64,000 nucleotides of DNA from Lagopus muta (taxonomy: Eukaryota > Chordata > Aves > Galliformes > Phasianidae), in the NCBI RefSeq assembly GCF_023343835.1, contig NC_064433.1, positions 136,427,957 through 136,491,956 on the forward strand. The letters run 5' to 3'. The first letter of the stretch is position 1. Every line of letters starts with the position of its first letter. Shown piece by piece: positions 1 to 12,165 of the stretch. The notes beneath the pieces are model-generated. The model had not been told where the DNA came from and did no database searches. It worked only from the letters and a program-made list of their open reading frames with translations. A program made the position numbers and the translations under genes.

Positions 1-499
1 GGCTGACATAACATTTTCATAGCTTGTATAAACCCATCTACAGGAAGTTTTAGATACCCTCTCCCTATACTCTCCCTATAGACCAACTCACAGCTGTCCT
101 CTACCACCCATCTTCCCCAGGGCACACAGTAACCAGTCACATTACTTGGGTAAAGAGTAACTCTTCAAAGGGATGAGATGCTCTCCAAACCAGGATCTGG
201 GCCACGTGCCCAGCTGACCTCCTACAGCAGCAGGTGTTTACAGCCTGAAGGGATCACAAGCAGGAGAAACGTTCCCTGGTGCCTGCACACAACTCCCAGA
301 AGCACAGTGCTTGGATCTGTAAGCCATGAACACTGACACACCCAGAGGAAACCTGAAACAAGTTTATTCATTTCAGCAGATTCTGCTATCAGCTTCAAGT
401 CAACAGCTGCCTAAATAGGTAGAATCAAGACTCAAAAGTAACACCTACTATTGGAAATATTAGCCCACCAAGTACAAGTTTCTGTTATGAGATACCTAC

Positions 500-3400
500 T
501 GTTTGTACTGAAAGTGCCATTTGTGGGATAGGCTTCCAAAGTAACATTGCTGAAAGTAACGTTCACATGCCTCATATGGATGTACTTGGAGTTGATGCAT
601 CTGTATTCTGTGCCAATACGGGCCTGAATAACAGATTTGTGTGTCACTTCCATCACTCTTCCTGTGAAAAGATCACATGGCATTAGTATGTAACAGTTTT
701 TATGGAAACAAATCAGTATTGCATCTGCAAGGGTGACATAATAAGAACAGGAAGTTTTCATTTTACCTTCAGATGCATTAGGGAATAAAGTTTCATCAGA
801 CAGATTGTAGTGGAAAGTCAGCTCTTCAACTTGGTACTCATCCAGAGTTTTTGAGAAATTCAGACTTATCAAGTGTCCTGCTCCAAAACTCAATGCTAGA
901 ATGGGATGAGATGTGTTACCTTCACCACACGAGCTGTGTGACTGTGATGTGGCATTTTGGGGAAGAAAGAAATGTGCAAACTGTGGGGCAAGAAAACAGA
1001 ACACACAGAAGGGACAACATTACAGCTTTTCCTTACTGCTTTTCAAATCACCTGCTACAAAACATACAAGTGACTTTCACATACATATATTATAAGGTGT
1101 CTACTTACTACTTACTTATATCATATATAGCAAGTAGCATATTAATGGCACTCAGATTTCTAAGAATCATGCTCTCTGAAATTTGAGGACAAAAAACTGT
1201 AAATTCTCACATCACCTCTTAGACTTCCCCCCTTAAGCCAGGGCAATGAATTTGCAGGTGCACCCACACCAGGTAAATCAAATTGCAAATTCTGGACACG
1301 CAAAAGGTGGGAGAGCTTTAAGTTTTGCTTCCTGTAGTGTGACTGAGAAAGAACAAAAGCAAATGGCAGTCTATGCAGTTTGGATATAATTCTCTGAGTT
1401 TAATACATATTGGCAAAGTAACTTGACACCTGAAGACAAACAGCATTCACTGGAAAGTTTGAGTTTATGGCTTCACAAGAAACAGCCAAAGCCTGTTATG
1501 AAAGCAGTTACTTCTGAATGCAAGCTTGTACAGCACCATCAGCAGGATTTCAGACCATCAGTGCTGGAAAATGTACTACATAGCTCAAATCACTTACAGA
1601 AAGTATCAACACTGGCAAAGCAGTGGATGTTTTAATTTCATATTAACTTGACAACTAGGAAAAAATTTCAACAGGAATGCCTTAAAACACACAACCTCAA
1701 TAGGATTATAAATAATCAGCAATTCCTGCCTAGTAGTAAAGATGCCAGAGTCAGTAAATTCAAAAGCTGAGTGTTTGCAAATAAAGATTCTTAACTTTTC
1801 AGTTTAACTTTGTTAGTAGACTGCAAGCCTGCAGACATACTGGAACCTACAGAGACCAGCTAAAGGAGCAGATCACAGGTTTCAGAGTTTGAAAGCTCCT
1901 TGCTAGTGGCCATTTCACTTCAGATTTAGTCAATCTAAGTAACTCGCGATGATCACATTCACAACTGAAAAAACTGGTAGCATTTGCTTTCATTTACAGT
2001 TATGATGAAAATCATTTCAGCTACCAATAGGACTTGTGTGGAACTTCACTCTGAGTTCCACACCTCTTATTGTGGTAATTTCAGGCAGCCTGTTCTTCAA
2101 TTACAGGAAACATCAGTAATAAAGGAGAAGTTGATGCAACATGACTGGAAGAGGGGAACGTTTGCAGAAGTAGTTTTTCAAGCTTAAATATTTGTTCAAA
2201 GTTTCAGTAGTGCACACTCACAAAAAGACCCCACACATGGTACAAAATACACAAGACAAGAAGGGAGATGCCTCCCATTACCTGCTTTTGCCCATTGCTT
2301 TTGTATTCCACTGAGAAGGCTACTGTCAGGTTAGCAATTATGCAGACTCTGCCTGTTGAATCTCTCACATCAAATGAAGAGGAAGCCTGTAAAAAGCCTG
2401 TAAGAGGTACAAGTAAATGGGGGTCACATAAGATTTGATTTTTCAATCCAAGCAAAGATAAGCATGTACAACTCCATTTTGAAGACACATCCTGAACAGC
2501 AGTTGCATTTAGAGACTGTAACAACTAAGTTTCCATAGCAGCCTCAGCATCAATAACCAAGAGAACATATTTAACACCCCATTTATAAAAGACAAAGCTG
2601 CCCAGACCAAAGCTGTTGACATGCTGGATCCTCAAAGCATAAGAAAAGCTTGTAATAAGTGCATCAGTCATGCTGTTCAAGGCAGCAACTCCATGTTCAC
2701 CCTGCACAGCAGCTGTTTTGCAAGCTTCAGCCAGAACCAACTTAACACACGAGGTCCTGCAGCCCTGTACTGCTCAGCCACCCCTCAAAAATCCTCTCTT
2801 CCCTCTGCACCAAGACACTCAGCTGCACACATGCTGAATGCACTAGTTAGTGGGCTTGGACTGATTGCAGATGTTTGGGAGGCACTGCCAAAGGCAGCAT
2901 GATGGAGAGTGCCCCGTTTGCCAGGAAAGCCTCTCCTGCCTGCCATCACACTCCCTGCACTTGAGAGAAAGATGGGGGGCCAAGACCTTGACACAGACAG
3001 AGGTCACAGTTTCCTGCCTTTAAGCTAATCTCAGGTAGAGCTGCTGACTAAAGCAGGGCTTCTCCTCTGCTTGGAGCCTCACACGCTACTACTGCCTGTG
3101 CAGGGAAGGACTGCGTGGTTGGAGGAGCACGGGATCATCCTCTGACAGCAGGGGGGACTTTTGCACAGGGTGCCACTGATGACCTTTACCTGGGGCACGT
3201 GTACCAGCAGAGTGCTGGTTATCCTCAACTTCATTTGCACTAAAAGCCCCATGGACAGTGTTCCTGCTTCTGTGCTCAACTGCACCTGCTCAAAGCTCTT
3301 CACTGCAGAGCCTTTTCTTCATGTTCCCGATTGCCCCCACACACCCAAAACAAACCTCACCACGCCTGCGCTGTTTTCTGCTAGTGCTTTGTCACCTTGC

Positions 3401-6400
3401 AGAAAACCTGAAAAAAAGCAGCTGTAAGACAAACCACTCCATTTATCACAAGCAAATAAGCTCTGAAGAGTCAAACATGCTAATCCATTTAACTGCTGAT
3501 ATAGCAAAAAGATCCAGCATAGGGATTATCCATTAGCTGGCTTTCCCATTCTCAAGAGGCTTCTAAAAAAGCAAATCACAACCTGAAAACTTTTTGCTAC
3601 AGGACTACAGCGCATACAATAGCATTATGGCAATCAGGACAAACTGGGCTTTTATCATCTGGACAGGGCAGAATCATAGAATGGTTTAGGTTGGAAGGGA
3701 CCTTTAAACCACCTATAATTCCACCCCTCTGCTATGGCAGGGACACCTCCCTCTAGACCCGGTTGCTCACAGCCCCATCCAGCCTGGACTTGAATGCTTC
3801 CAGGGAAGGGGCATCCACAGCCTCACTGGGCAGCCTGTTTCAGTATCTCACCACCCTCATTTTAAAGAGTTCCTTCCTAATATCTGGTCTAAATCTACCC
3901 TCTTACAGTTTAAAGCCATTTCCGAGGTGGAGTCTCACAAGAGCAGAGGGGCAGAATCACCTCCCTTGACCTGCTGGTCACATTTCTCTTGATGCAATCC
4001 AGGATGTGGTTAGCCTTGGGGGGCAAGCGCACATTGCTGGCTCGTGTTGAATCTTTCATCAACTGACACCCCTAAATCCTTCTCCTCAGAGCTGCTCTCA
4101 AGTCATTCTCCACCCAACCTGTGTCTGTGCATGGGATTGCCCCAACCCAGGTGCAGGACCTTGCACTTGGCCTTGCTGAACTTCATAAGGTTGGCAAGGG
4201 CCCACTTCTCAAATCTGTCCACGTCCCTCGGGATAGCATCCCTTCCCTCTAGCATCAACTGCATCACCCAGAGCTTGGTGCCAGCTGCAAACTTGCTACA
4301 GGTTCACTCAATTTCACTGCCATGTCACCTACAAAGATATTTAATAACACCAGTCCCAGCACAGAACCCTGAGGAACACCACTCATCACCTGTCTCCACT
4401 TGGGCATCGAGACACTGACTGTAATTCTGAGTGTGACCATCCAGCCAAGCCCTTATCCAGCCAGTGTTCCATCTACCACATCCCTTTTTCTCCAATTTGG
4501 TGACTAGGATGTCGTGCAGGACAATGTCAACACTTCACACAAGTCCAGGTAGATGACATCAGTTACTCTTCCTTTATCCACTGACGCTGTAACTATCATG
4601 AAAGGCCACTAAGGTCGTCAGCACACATAGAAAGCACTTCAGTTGTAAGGACACACTGGAAACAATTTCTCTGGCACTCAGTAAGCATTTTCCCTTGTTG
4701 TTCTTCCTCAGCAACAGTTCCCTTCATCTCCAAGGACAGGAATGCATCTCCCACAAAAAAAGGTGACCAAAACAATTCAGTACAGTACTAGAAATAATTG
4801 ATGCTCCTCCACACAGCAGTTTCGCTTTGCAAAGTTTCCTTCAAGTTGAATTTACACTTGGAACTGTTTACAGGGTACTCAAGCACTTGTTTTCTCAAGA
4901 ATAGAGCTGCTTACACTTTCTTGAAGCTTTCTAGCACTGCATAGAAAACAGCAGAGGCAGAAAACAGCCGTCTGTGACGTCTTGAACTGTGCTTGAACTA
5001 ACACTACCGATGGAAAATGTGACAGAATGAACATCTCCAGTATGCATGCTGATTGCTTGTTTGATAGCTACTAAGAGTTTGGTGATTTTAGACCTAAAAA
5101 CAAGCAACATGCAGCAGAAAAGAAACAAACAAACAAACAAGTTTTAAAGAGAAATGCAGTGGAAAGAAAGAACTGAAACAGCATTAAGGAAACACTGCTG
5201 ACCAAAAGGAAAATATGAGTCCTACCTGCTCCAGACGATTCAGAGAACAAAAGACAATGCAAAGGTAGCAGAGAAAGCACTGAGTGGAGCACAGATTGTG
5301 GGAATGAACAGCTGACAAATCATTCTCAACAAGTAATAGACAATAAGTGGTCTGAGCAAACATTACAACATTCCACCTGCATAGCTACTAGATTTTTGCA
5401 AGGCTAAGTTCACACCATGATATGAAACCCAGTGTGGTTAGATTGAAACAAAAACCATAAAGCCTCACTGCCTCCTTAGAACTGTTCAACAGCTGCTGGA
5501 TTTGCAGTGTCAGAGCAACAAAAGCCATGCGTCAGGCACGAGACAGCAAGCTGACCTCGATGAAGGGGTGAAGCAAGCTGTTTCCCTGCAAGCACATGGG
5601 CATTCATGAGGATGGTGACCAGTGCAAGCACTTTGCTGGCAGCACGACACACACCCTTGCTCCTGGGGCAGAAGTACAGAGGAACACAGAACAGACTGAG
5701 GGAATATGGGACAGGAGGGCAAAGAAATTAGCAAAAGCGCAGAGGAACAGATGAAGGCACTGAAGGAAAGAAGTTCCTGCCTACTCTCTGCTCCAGCCAG
5801 CCAGCTCAGAGCAGCTCATGGGGTTTGGGAGGAAAGCAGCTGTTGAGTTTGAGAAGGCTGCTTCAGTGCAGACCAGTGATTAAGGCATGAATCATCGCCA
5901 GCCCACATATAGTAAGAGCCTACAGTCAAAATGTCAAGAATACAAAAAAGCAAACTGATGCTGAATCGATCTGTCCTGGGATTATTTCTTATTCAGTTAC
6001 ATAAAGTAACGCACAATTTTATTACAACATATCTACAAGTTGGGAATATTGCTTGTACTTCTCACAACAACACTGCCATTTGATATGTCGTGCAAAACCT
6101 GACACAACCTCCAGCTTCTTCTCTTTGGACTTTGAATGTTCTTCTCAATCAACCACAGCACCCTACTTGACTACTACCTGTGCCAGAGCAGCAGCAGCAC
6201 TTCAGATTCCCACAGCTCAACAGCTCACAGAATCTCAATAGAAAAAAAAAAAAGCCACTTTTGTGAAGTTCATTATTCATTCAGCTGGAAATGGTATGAG
6301 TATCTGGCAGAAGAATCACCAGAAACGCACTCGCATCAAAGAAACCTCACGTAGCCCAGACGCTTCCTTTGTGTCCCAGTAGGCTCCTACAAAAGGGCTG

Positions 6401-9400
6401 CTTACATTTATTCCAGCGGCGTATTTTCAGTTGAAACATCATAAGATATTATCTCCCTTTAGAGCTCATTTCTGGTTATCCTGTCATGCAAGAAAGATTG
6501 AAGCTAGAAATGTTTATGAAACAGCCTGATACGTTGCTTTAAATCCAACATCCATCCTTATCTAACACTCCTACATGAGGAAAAAAAAAACAACAAGCAG
6601 TGTATGTTAACACTCCAAGATGGAATAAAGTCAAGGAAAATTGAAACCTCCTTTCTTATGTAACAATTTGTCTCAGTGATCTACCATGGTTTGCTTTAAA
6701 CTGAAAACTACAACAGTTGCAAAACAATCTGGCACAGCTGAACAATCTGAATCTGAGCCTTCTGAACACAGTTCAGAGAAAGCTGGGATTCTTGACCCAT
6801 TCCTGCCCACACCACGATGATTTCAGTCTCAACCTTTTCATGATTCAAATCCTGTTAGTCAAGCACAGCAACACTTCAGCTACTCTCCTGCATAATGGAA
6901 ACGTATTAAAGGAGAAAGATGAATACCTGTTGTGCTCTAGAAAAGAAAGCAAGCACCTATTATTAATGGCAATTGTTTACACTGGCTGCCTGCAAAGAGG
7001 ACTTTGGTTACAATAGTTAATGATTCACTGTCTCCAAGTCGCACTAGAAACAATGACCACTGATAAAGACAGCAAAACAAAACTACTTTTATACAATTTG
7101 GGGCTTGCTACCATGTTCTCCTGCATAAATATAACCTTCTTCAATATTTCTGTGCTACGGGGTGTGAGGAAAGGGCAGCAATCCATCCCAATTCAGTCAG
7201 ACACATCCCCAGCACGAAGTGACACAGGTACCTGCTATCCATGGGGCACCAACATGAAGAGCTAAGAATGCTGCTTCTTATCCAGAGAAGGTTTATTTCT
7301 CATTGGAGAAGCAAACAGAAGTACCCAGTAATTCACTCCCTTTGCTGGTTTGGAAGGATCCTGTCAACTTGGTGCCATTTTGGGAGCAGAACGGTGACCT
7401 TCCTTCTTCAGAACTTGTAGTGTCTATGCCAGACACGAGAATGGAAGAATTCCCGAGGAGTTAATTCTTTCCTCTAATCACACCTTCTAATGTAGCCACC
7501 AATCCCAGGAGGACACCTTGAACAACTGGAAGAGCAAGCAATATCACTTGCTTTGATCCTGGACCTGTACAACTTCAGGAGAGTACAGGAAAAAAAAACA
7601 AGAACTTTAAAAATACATTTATCTTTAAAGATCACAGTATTTACCCACTCTCCTGTTTCCAGGGAACGAATGAAAGCAAAGCAGATTCGATGCTTGAATT
7701 GCTCCTCCCAAGACAAGCTGGTCTTCAAAAAAAATAAACAACAAACCTCTGACTTAGCATTTACCTGCCACCAATGGACTCAGACTGGGTGCAGGGTTTC
7801 AACAACAGGAAGAGATAAGGCTGGGCACACTTCAGCTGCTGTTCTGACATGCTTCAGAGTAGATAATGGGAAAAGAGGGACCAGAGACCAGAGTTCAACT
7901 CCAGGATGTGGGTGAGTACTGTAGGAGAGAATGGGATAAACTGCACTTGTGCAGTGCAGCACCTGCTGAGTTCCATATCCAGTCCCAAAGACACATCCCT
8001 GCCAACTTACAGGGGTGAATTCATCAGTCAATCTAAACTATCTTTTTAGCATTGCTGATTTACATTAAGACAGTTGACATCTTGTTTCTCAATTCAAACA
8101 AGCAGGTGGATGAATGACCTCTGCCTTCATAAACATGACAGCATAGGAGCATTATAATAGAAAGGATACTTTGCATCTGTACACTTGCCATTTGGCCAGA
8201 TAGTTGCATCCAGCTTAGTCACATGAAGCTTCTTATAGTTTACAGTCTAGAGGAAGGAAGTCTTGAGATAGCTCTACAGTAGCTGATGCTTCAAGTCCTG
8301 CAGGAGGGCTGACCTACCATGGCGAGACATCCCAGCACTCACGTGAGTTCCTTTAGCACTTGCACTGCCTAGCACTGCTATGTCACACCACTCAGCTAAC
8401 ATGTCCCTCAACAAAGCTGACAGCCCCAATAATTAAATAAGGATCACATGCCCAAGCCCACACTGGAGAAACAGCAGCTAAGCCACATGCCCCTATGCAA
8501 TGCTGAGCCACGTCTGAAACTCCATCCACTTCTGGCAGGGCCACTGCCCCTGCTCTCACCCTTGGAAAGCAGCACTGGCAAGCAGCAGTGCTGCCAGGTG
8601 TCAAAGAGGGCAAAGACGATGTCCTGCTGAATCTGAGTGCAGCAGCATCAGCAGTGCATCTTGAAGTCAGACACATAGCAAACACGATTCGAAACCATCC
8701 TACTCACTACAGAATAATCTGGAAGCAGGTTATACAAAAAGTAAAACCTTCAAGCCAGGCTAAGCTGAAAGGAGCATGCCTCAGACAAACTGTGTGACAA
8801 GACCTGGCAGAGCCCCGGACTTGTGAGCCAGAAGAGCTGCACGAGTCAGGACTGAGCAAGCCATCACGTGGTGACAGACCTGGCACCCACACGCACATTC
8901 AGGTCCCTTAACACTGTGCCAATACACTCAAAGAAGCCATCAAGCAAGCACAATAGTTAAGGGCAGCGTTTGATAAAGCCACATTTCAGAAGTTGCACAA
9001 CATGTAAGCAGTTGTGTTTCATGAAAACCACTCAATACACAGTCACATATAACTAGCAAAACCAAGACTCAGGAAAACAGTATAACACCACATTATTTAG
9101 CAACTATAATTTGCTAGCTAAGTTTCTCTCCCTGTAAGCTGCCATTCCAAAGGAGCGTCTTGGCCTCCTTTGGTTACCAGAGCTCTTGTAATCAGCACAG
9201 TCAATGCAAGTACAAACAGCAAAAACACACTGGTACAAAGTTTGAAAATCCCCTTCAGACTAAGGTTGTGCAATTAGAGCACGAGGACTGTGCACCACTA
9301 ATCCTGTGCCAGCATCATGGTACCTTTATCTCATTGTTTCCCCCTGGGTCTCAGACATTATTTACTCACTGAATCAATCAACATCTGACTAAACTTAGAT

Positions 9401-10728
9401 TTTTTTTTTTTTTTTGGAAACGTTTTCTCTGCCATGCCCATTTTTTGGCACAAGAACTACTGGTGCTCTGGCATAGCAGAAGCAGCTCTGCTGGGCTTGA
9501 CACACAGCACAGCTGACATGTTGTGCTCAGCAGCGCACAGATCTCTCCATAACACCATCTCACTATCAGTCAGGAAAATCATCAAGAATTGCTTAACACC
9601 AACACGTGAAATATTCAGCTGAGTGCCTGCTGCTCACTGTGAAAGGAAACTGAAAGAGCAACTAACATGCAGGGAGAAAGGAAAAAAAAAAATCGAGCAG
9701 ATATCAATCTCTTATCCCCAAGTCAAAGCCCTGCTGAATGCTTTCCCACTGGACCCACCCATGCTAATCCCTCAGCTGCCTGTGATCTTGCTTTAACCTC
9801 ATCAGCGTTCCCTCTGATGACTAAGGGGTGCAAACACCTGACGAGCTCCACTAAGGCCGTGCTGCTCCTCACTGCTGCCCCAGCCTCTGTCCTGCACAGG
9901 AAAATGGATGTTATCTGTGCTGCTTACACCACAAAGCTCTCCCTTAAGATCTTGCCCACAGCAGAGGGTTGGAACTGGATCAGCTTTAAGGCCCCCTCCA
10001 ACTGAAGACGTTCTGTGCTTCTGTGGTTCTAAGATCCCAGGGAGAAGTGATGCCGGTGTATCCATTAGAATAAAGCCGTGGCTGTTAATAAACTGTTAGC
10101 AGTAAAGTAAACTTGTCCGTTGCTTCAACAGCAGAAGGAGCACACAGATTACATGCTAAGAAGTTAAATGGACCGAGCTATGTTTGCAGTTGCTATTTGA
10201 TCAGAGGAGGGTTATCACAACCCCAGAACACAGCAGTGGCGGCGGCGGCATCCCTTTAGAACTGCAGTCTGACTGGAACGCAAACAAGTCGCGAACCTCT
10301 AATGGAGCCGTACGACGAGCCCTCACCGAAGCAGCAGCTCGGTGCCCCTCAGGCTGCAGGCAGCAGGGCTGGCAGCCGTGCCCCTCAGCGACACCCGTCG
10401 GGTGTCACCCAGCCTAACTGCCGCGACCAACAGTCACGCAGCTGCCCGCCGCCCAGGCTGTCGCAATCCCCAAGTCCGCGACACAGCGCTCCCGGGCGCC
10501 GTGCTATTTGGGAAGCGCGCTGCCGTTTGTTGCCGTTGCTGCTGGCCCCCCAAGCTGCCCTCACGGCAGCCATAAGGGGAGCAGCCCTACGGAGGAGCGA
10601 GCGGCCTCTCAGCGCCGTGCACCCTTACCCTCCTACCGGGCCCGGCGTTACCGCTGACGGCTGCCCTCCCGCTTGCCCACCCGCTCCCCCTTACCGAGCA
10701 GAACGGCTGCGAGCAGCGCCCGCGCCAT
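500..10728 (-). CDS. LAMP1: LAMP1, lysosome-associated membrane glycoprotein 1 (coding exons 1-4 only)
   Basis: Heavily glycosylated type I membrane protein of the lysosome. Coding exons: 10695-10728, 2282-2397, 767-980 and 500-661, all with GT-AG borders; lengths 34, 116, 214 and 162 leave consistent phases and give 175 codons. Residues 1-18 form a signal peptide (basic residue 3, hydrophobic run 4-14). The luminal domain follows, with Cys30 in a GRVCIIANL motif, Cys68, and the EYRC cysteine in exon 4. N-glycosylation sequons visible include NLT, NAT, NTS, NFS, NLS, NAS, NVT (twice) and NGT. The sequence closely matches the first luminal lobe of avian LEP100/LAMP1. The start was chosen because exon 1 splices in phase to GFLQASS. 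The hinge, second lobe, membrane segment and YxxI tail lie beyond the left edge. The last donor is ambiguous: position 500 keeps phase 1, whereas an alternative at 496 does not. Confidence 0.95.
3666..4622 (-). mobile_element. CR1 LINE, 3' part, in LAMP1 intron 1
   Basis: The CR1 3' end (reverse complement of ATTCTATGATTCT) begins the element, followed by the conserved tail (GTTGGAAGGGACCTTTAAA reversed) and the C-terminal reverse-transcriptase coding region, broken by stops and shifts. It is 5'-truncated, as usual. It lies in the same orientation as LAMP1. Confidence 0.9.
5123..5140. repeat. (AAAC)n microsatellite
   Basis: Four and a half AAAC units in LAMP1 intron 1. Confidence 0.85.
9961..10035 (+). 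mobile_element. Short CR1 3'-end fragment
   Basis: GGTTGGAACTGGATCAGCTT followed by GGCCCCCTCCAACTG and a decayed TTCTGTGCTTCTGTGGTTCT matches the CR1 tail and its degenerate 8-bp terminal repeats. It is in LAMP1 intron 1, antisense to the gene. Confidence 0.75.
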
Positions 10729-10839
10729 AGCGGGGCAGGAGGCGCGAAGCTGTGGCAGAAGGGCAGCAAGGAGCGGGGGGCGGTGGCGCAGCACCGCGCT
10801 AGGGAGGCAGGCGACAGCCCCGGCCGGTCATATGGCCTC

Positions 10840-10847
10840 TGACGTCA
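10840..10847. promoter_or_regulatory. LAMP1: Perfect CRE palindrome TGACGTCA upstream of LAMP1
   Basis: The full 8-bp cAMP response element lies about 112 bp upstream of the LAMP1 start codon, within the CpG island and beside a GC box. The site is read directly; CREB/ATF binding is inferred. Confidence 0.6.
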
Positions 10848-10867
10848 CTCGCCCCGCCCGCGCGTCC

Positions 10868-10875
10868 TCACGTGA
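10868..10875. promoter_or_regulatory. LAMP1: CLEAR-like E-box TCACGTGA upstream of LAMP1
   Basis: The 8-bp palindromic E-box is the core of the CLEAR element (GTCACGTGAC) bound by TFEB/TFE3 at lysosomal genes. It is about 140 bp upstream of the LAMP1 start codon and 20 bp from the CRE. The flanks are C and T, so the match to the 10-mer is 8 of 10. LAMP1 is an established TFEB target in mammals, so the site makes biological sense. Confidence 0.65.
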
Positions 10876-11008
10876 TGTGTGAGACACAGAAAGGGAGGGG
10901 GAGGTGTCGCGAGAGTGTGGGGGGGGGGTTTCTCGCGGCTTTGCGGGGGTTGTTTTGGTTGCGGGATTTAGGCGTGCTTGGTTCTGCGAGCGCGGGTGCG
11001 CTGGTACG

Positions 11009-11041
11009 GGTGGGAGCACGGTGAGAGCACGGTGAGAGCAC
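11009..11041 (+). repeat. Three tandem copies of an 11-bp unit, GGTGAGAGCAC
   Basis: Three head-to-tail copies of GGTG(G/A)GAGCAC lie about 280-310 bp upstream of the LAMP1 ATG; the first copy differs at one base. It may be a small promoter minisatellite. No factor is assigned. Confidence 0.8.
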
Positions 11042-11210
11042 GAGGGGTGGTTGTTCTGCTGGCAGAACAGTGGGGCCGCCCAGCTGGAAGGCTGCTCTGC
11101 AGGAGAGGAGCTGGAGAGATGAAGCTGAACATGAGTCAGCAATGTGGGTTTCCCACTATGAACACCAACAGCGTTCTTGGCTCTGCTAAGCAAAGTGGCC
11201 CCAGCATGTC

Positions 11211-11837
11211 ATAGAATCATAGAATCACAAGGTTGGAAACGACCTACAAGATCATCTAGTCCAACTGTCCTCCCATTACCACTGCTACCACAAGCACTAA
11301 ACCATATCTTGCAGTTCCTCATTCAGACACCTCTTGAACGCTGCCAGGGACGGTGACTCCACCACCTCCCTGGGCAGCCATTCCAGTGCCTGACCGCTCT
11401 GAGAGAAAAAGTTCTTCCTTATGTCTAACCTAAACCTCCTTTGAATACAACTTGTGGCCATTTCCCCGTGTCCTGCTTGTTGCCTGGGAGAAGAGGCCAA
11501 ACCCCTCTTCACCACAGCCTCCCTGCAGGAAGTTGTAGAGTGCAATGAGGTCTCCCCTGAGCCTCCTCTTCTCCAGACTGAACAATCCCAGCTCCCTCAG
11601 CCGCTCCTCATCAGACTTGTGCTCCAGACCCCTCACCAGTTTCATTGCCCTTCTCTGGACACGCTCCAGGGCCTTGATGTCTTTCTTGTGAGGGGCCCAA
11701 AACTGAACACAGCAGTTGAGGTGCGGCCTCACCAGTGCTGAGTACAGGGGGATGATCACCCCCCTGCTCCTGCTGGCCACACTATTTCTAACGCAGGCCA
11801 GGATGCTGGGAGAGTTGTCTTTTCCCTGCACTTGACA
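11211..11837 (-). mobile_element. CR1 LINE 3' part, reverse orientation, in the LAMP1-CUL4A interval
   Basis: It begins with two copies of the CR1 terminal unit (ATAGAATC reversed) and carries a decayed reverse-transcriptase C-terminus, including [11 protein letters not shown] and [15 protein letters not shown]. The frame shifts near 11545-11430, so it is not functional. It ends where an oppositely oriented CR1 begins. Confidence 0.9.
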
Positions 11838-12165
11838 CTGGTCAGACCTCACCTGGAGTGCTGAGTCCTATATAGGGGTTCCTCAGTACGAGCAGGGCAT
11901 GGATATATTGAAGAGAGTCCATCATAGGGCCATTGAAATGGTCTGGAGCACCTCTGCTGTGAGGAGGGGCTGGAAGAACTGGGGCTGCTGGGCATGGGGA
12001 AGGCTCCGGGGGGGGTCTCAGCAATGTCCTGAGGAATAAATACCTGAGGAAAGAGTGCACAGAAGACACAGCTCCTCCTCCTGTCAGAGGAGCCCAGTGC
12101 CAGGATAAGCAGCTATGGGCACAAACTGGCATATTGGGAAGGTGGTAGAGATAAGTGAAAGCAGT
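11838..12165 (+). mobile_element. CR1 LINE internal fragment, forward orientation
   Basis: CTGGTCAGACCTCACCTGGA and later GAGAGTCCATCATAGGGCC and GGGCACAAACTGGCATATTG correspond in order to the CR1 3' coding region on the plus strand. Both ends are truncated and it is strongly decayed. It abuts the reverse CR1 on its left. Confidence 0.8.

Larger units (their letters stand above)
2398..10694 (-). other. LAMP1: LAMP1 intron 1 (8.3 kb)
   Basis: Apart from two CR1 pieces (3666-4622 and 9961-10035), an AAAC repeat and several A or T runs (for example T18 near 9399), I see no gene or RNA in it. Short open frames here lack recognisable domains and splice context. Confidence 0.8.
10230..11060. promoter_or_regulatory. 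LAMP1: LAMP1 CpG-island promoter
   Basis: A GC- and CpG-rich stretch surrounds LAMP1 exon 1 (ATG at 10728, minus strand). I see no TATA box close upstream. It contains a GC box (CCCCGCCC, about 10851-10858), a CRE at 10840-10847, a TCACGTGA E-box at 10868-10875, a run of ten G at 10919-10928 and a three-copy 11-bp repeat at 11009-11041. The limits are judged by eye from CpG density. Confidence 0.8.

Noticed and set aside
432-1004. Continuous minus-strand frame through LAMP1 exons 3 and 4
   Set aside because: The stretch between 662 and 766 is a 105-bp GT-AG intron that happens to stay open; removing it gives the conserved LAMP1 sequence.
10917-10960. Possible G-quadruplex at the ten-G run upstream of LAMP1
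   Set aside because: One long G run with few further runs close by; folding cannot be judged from this alone.
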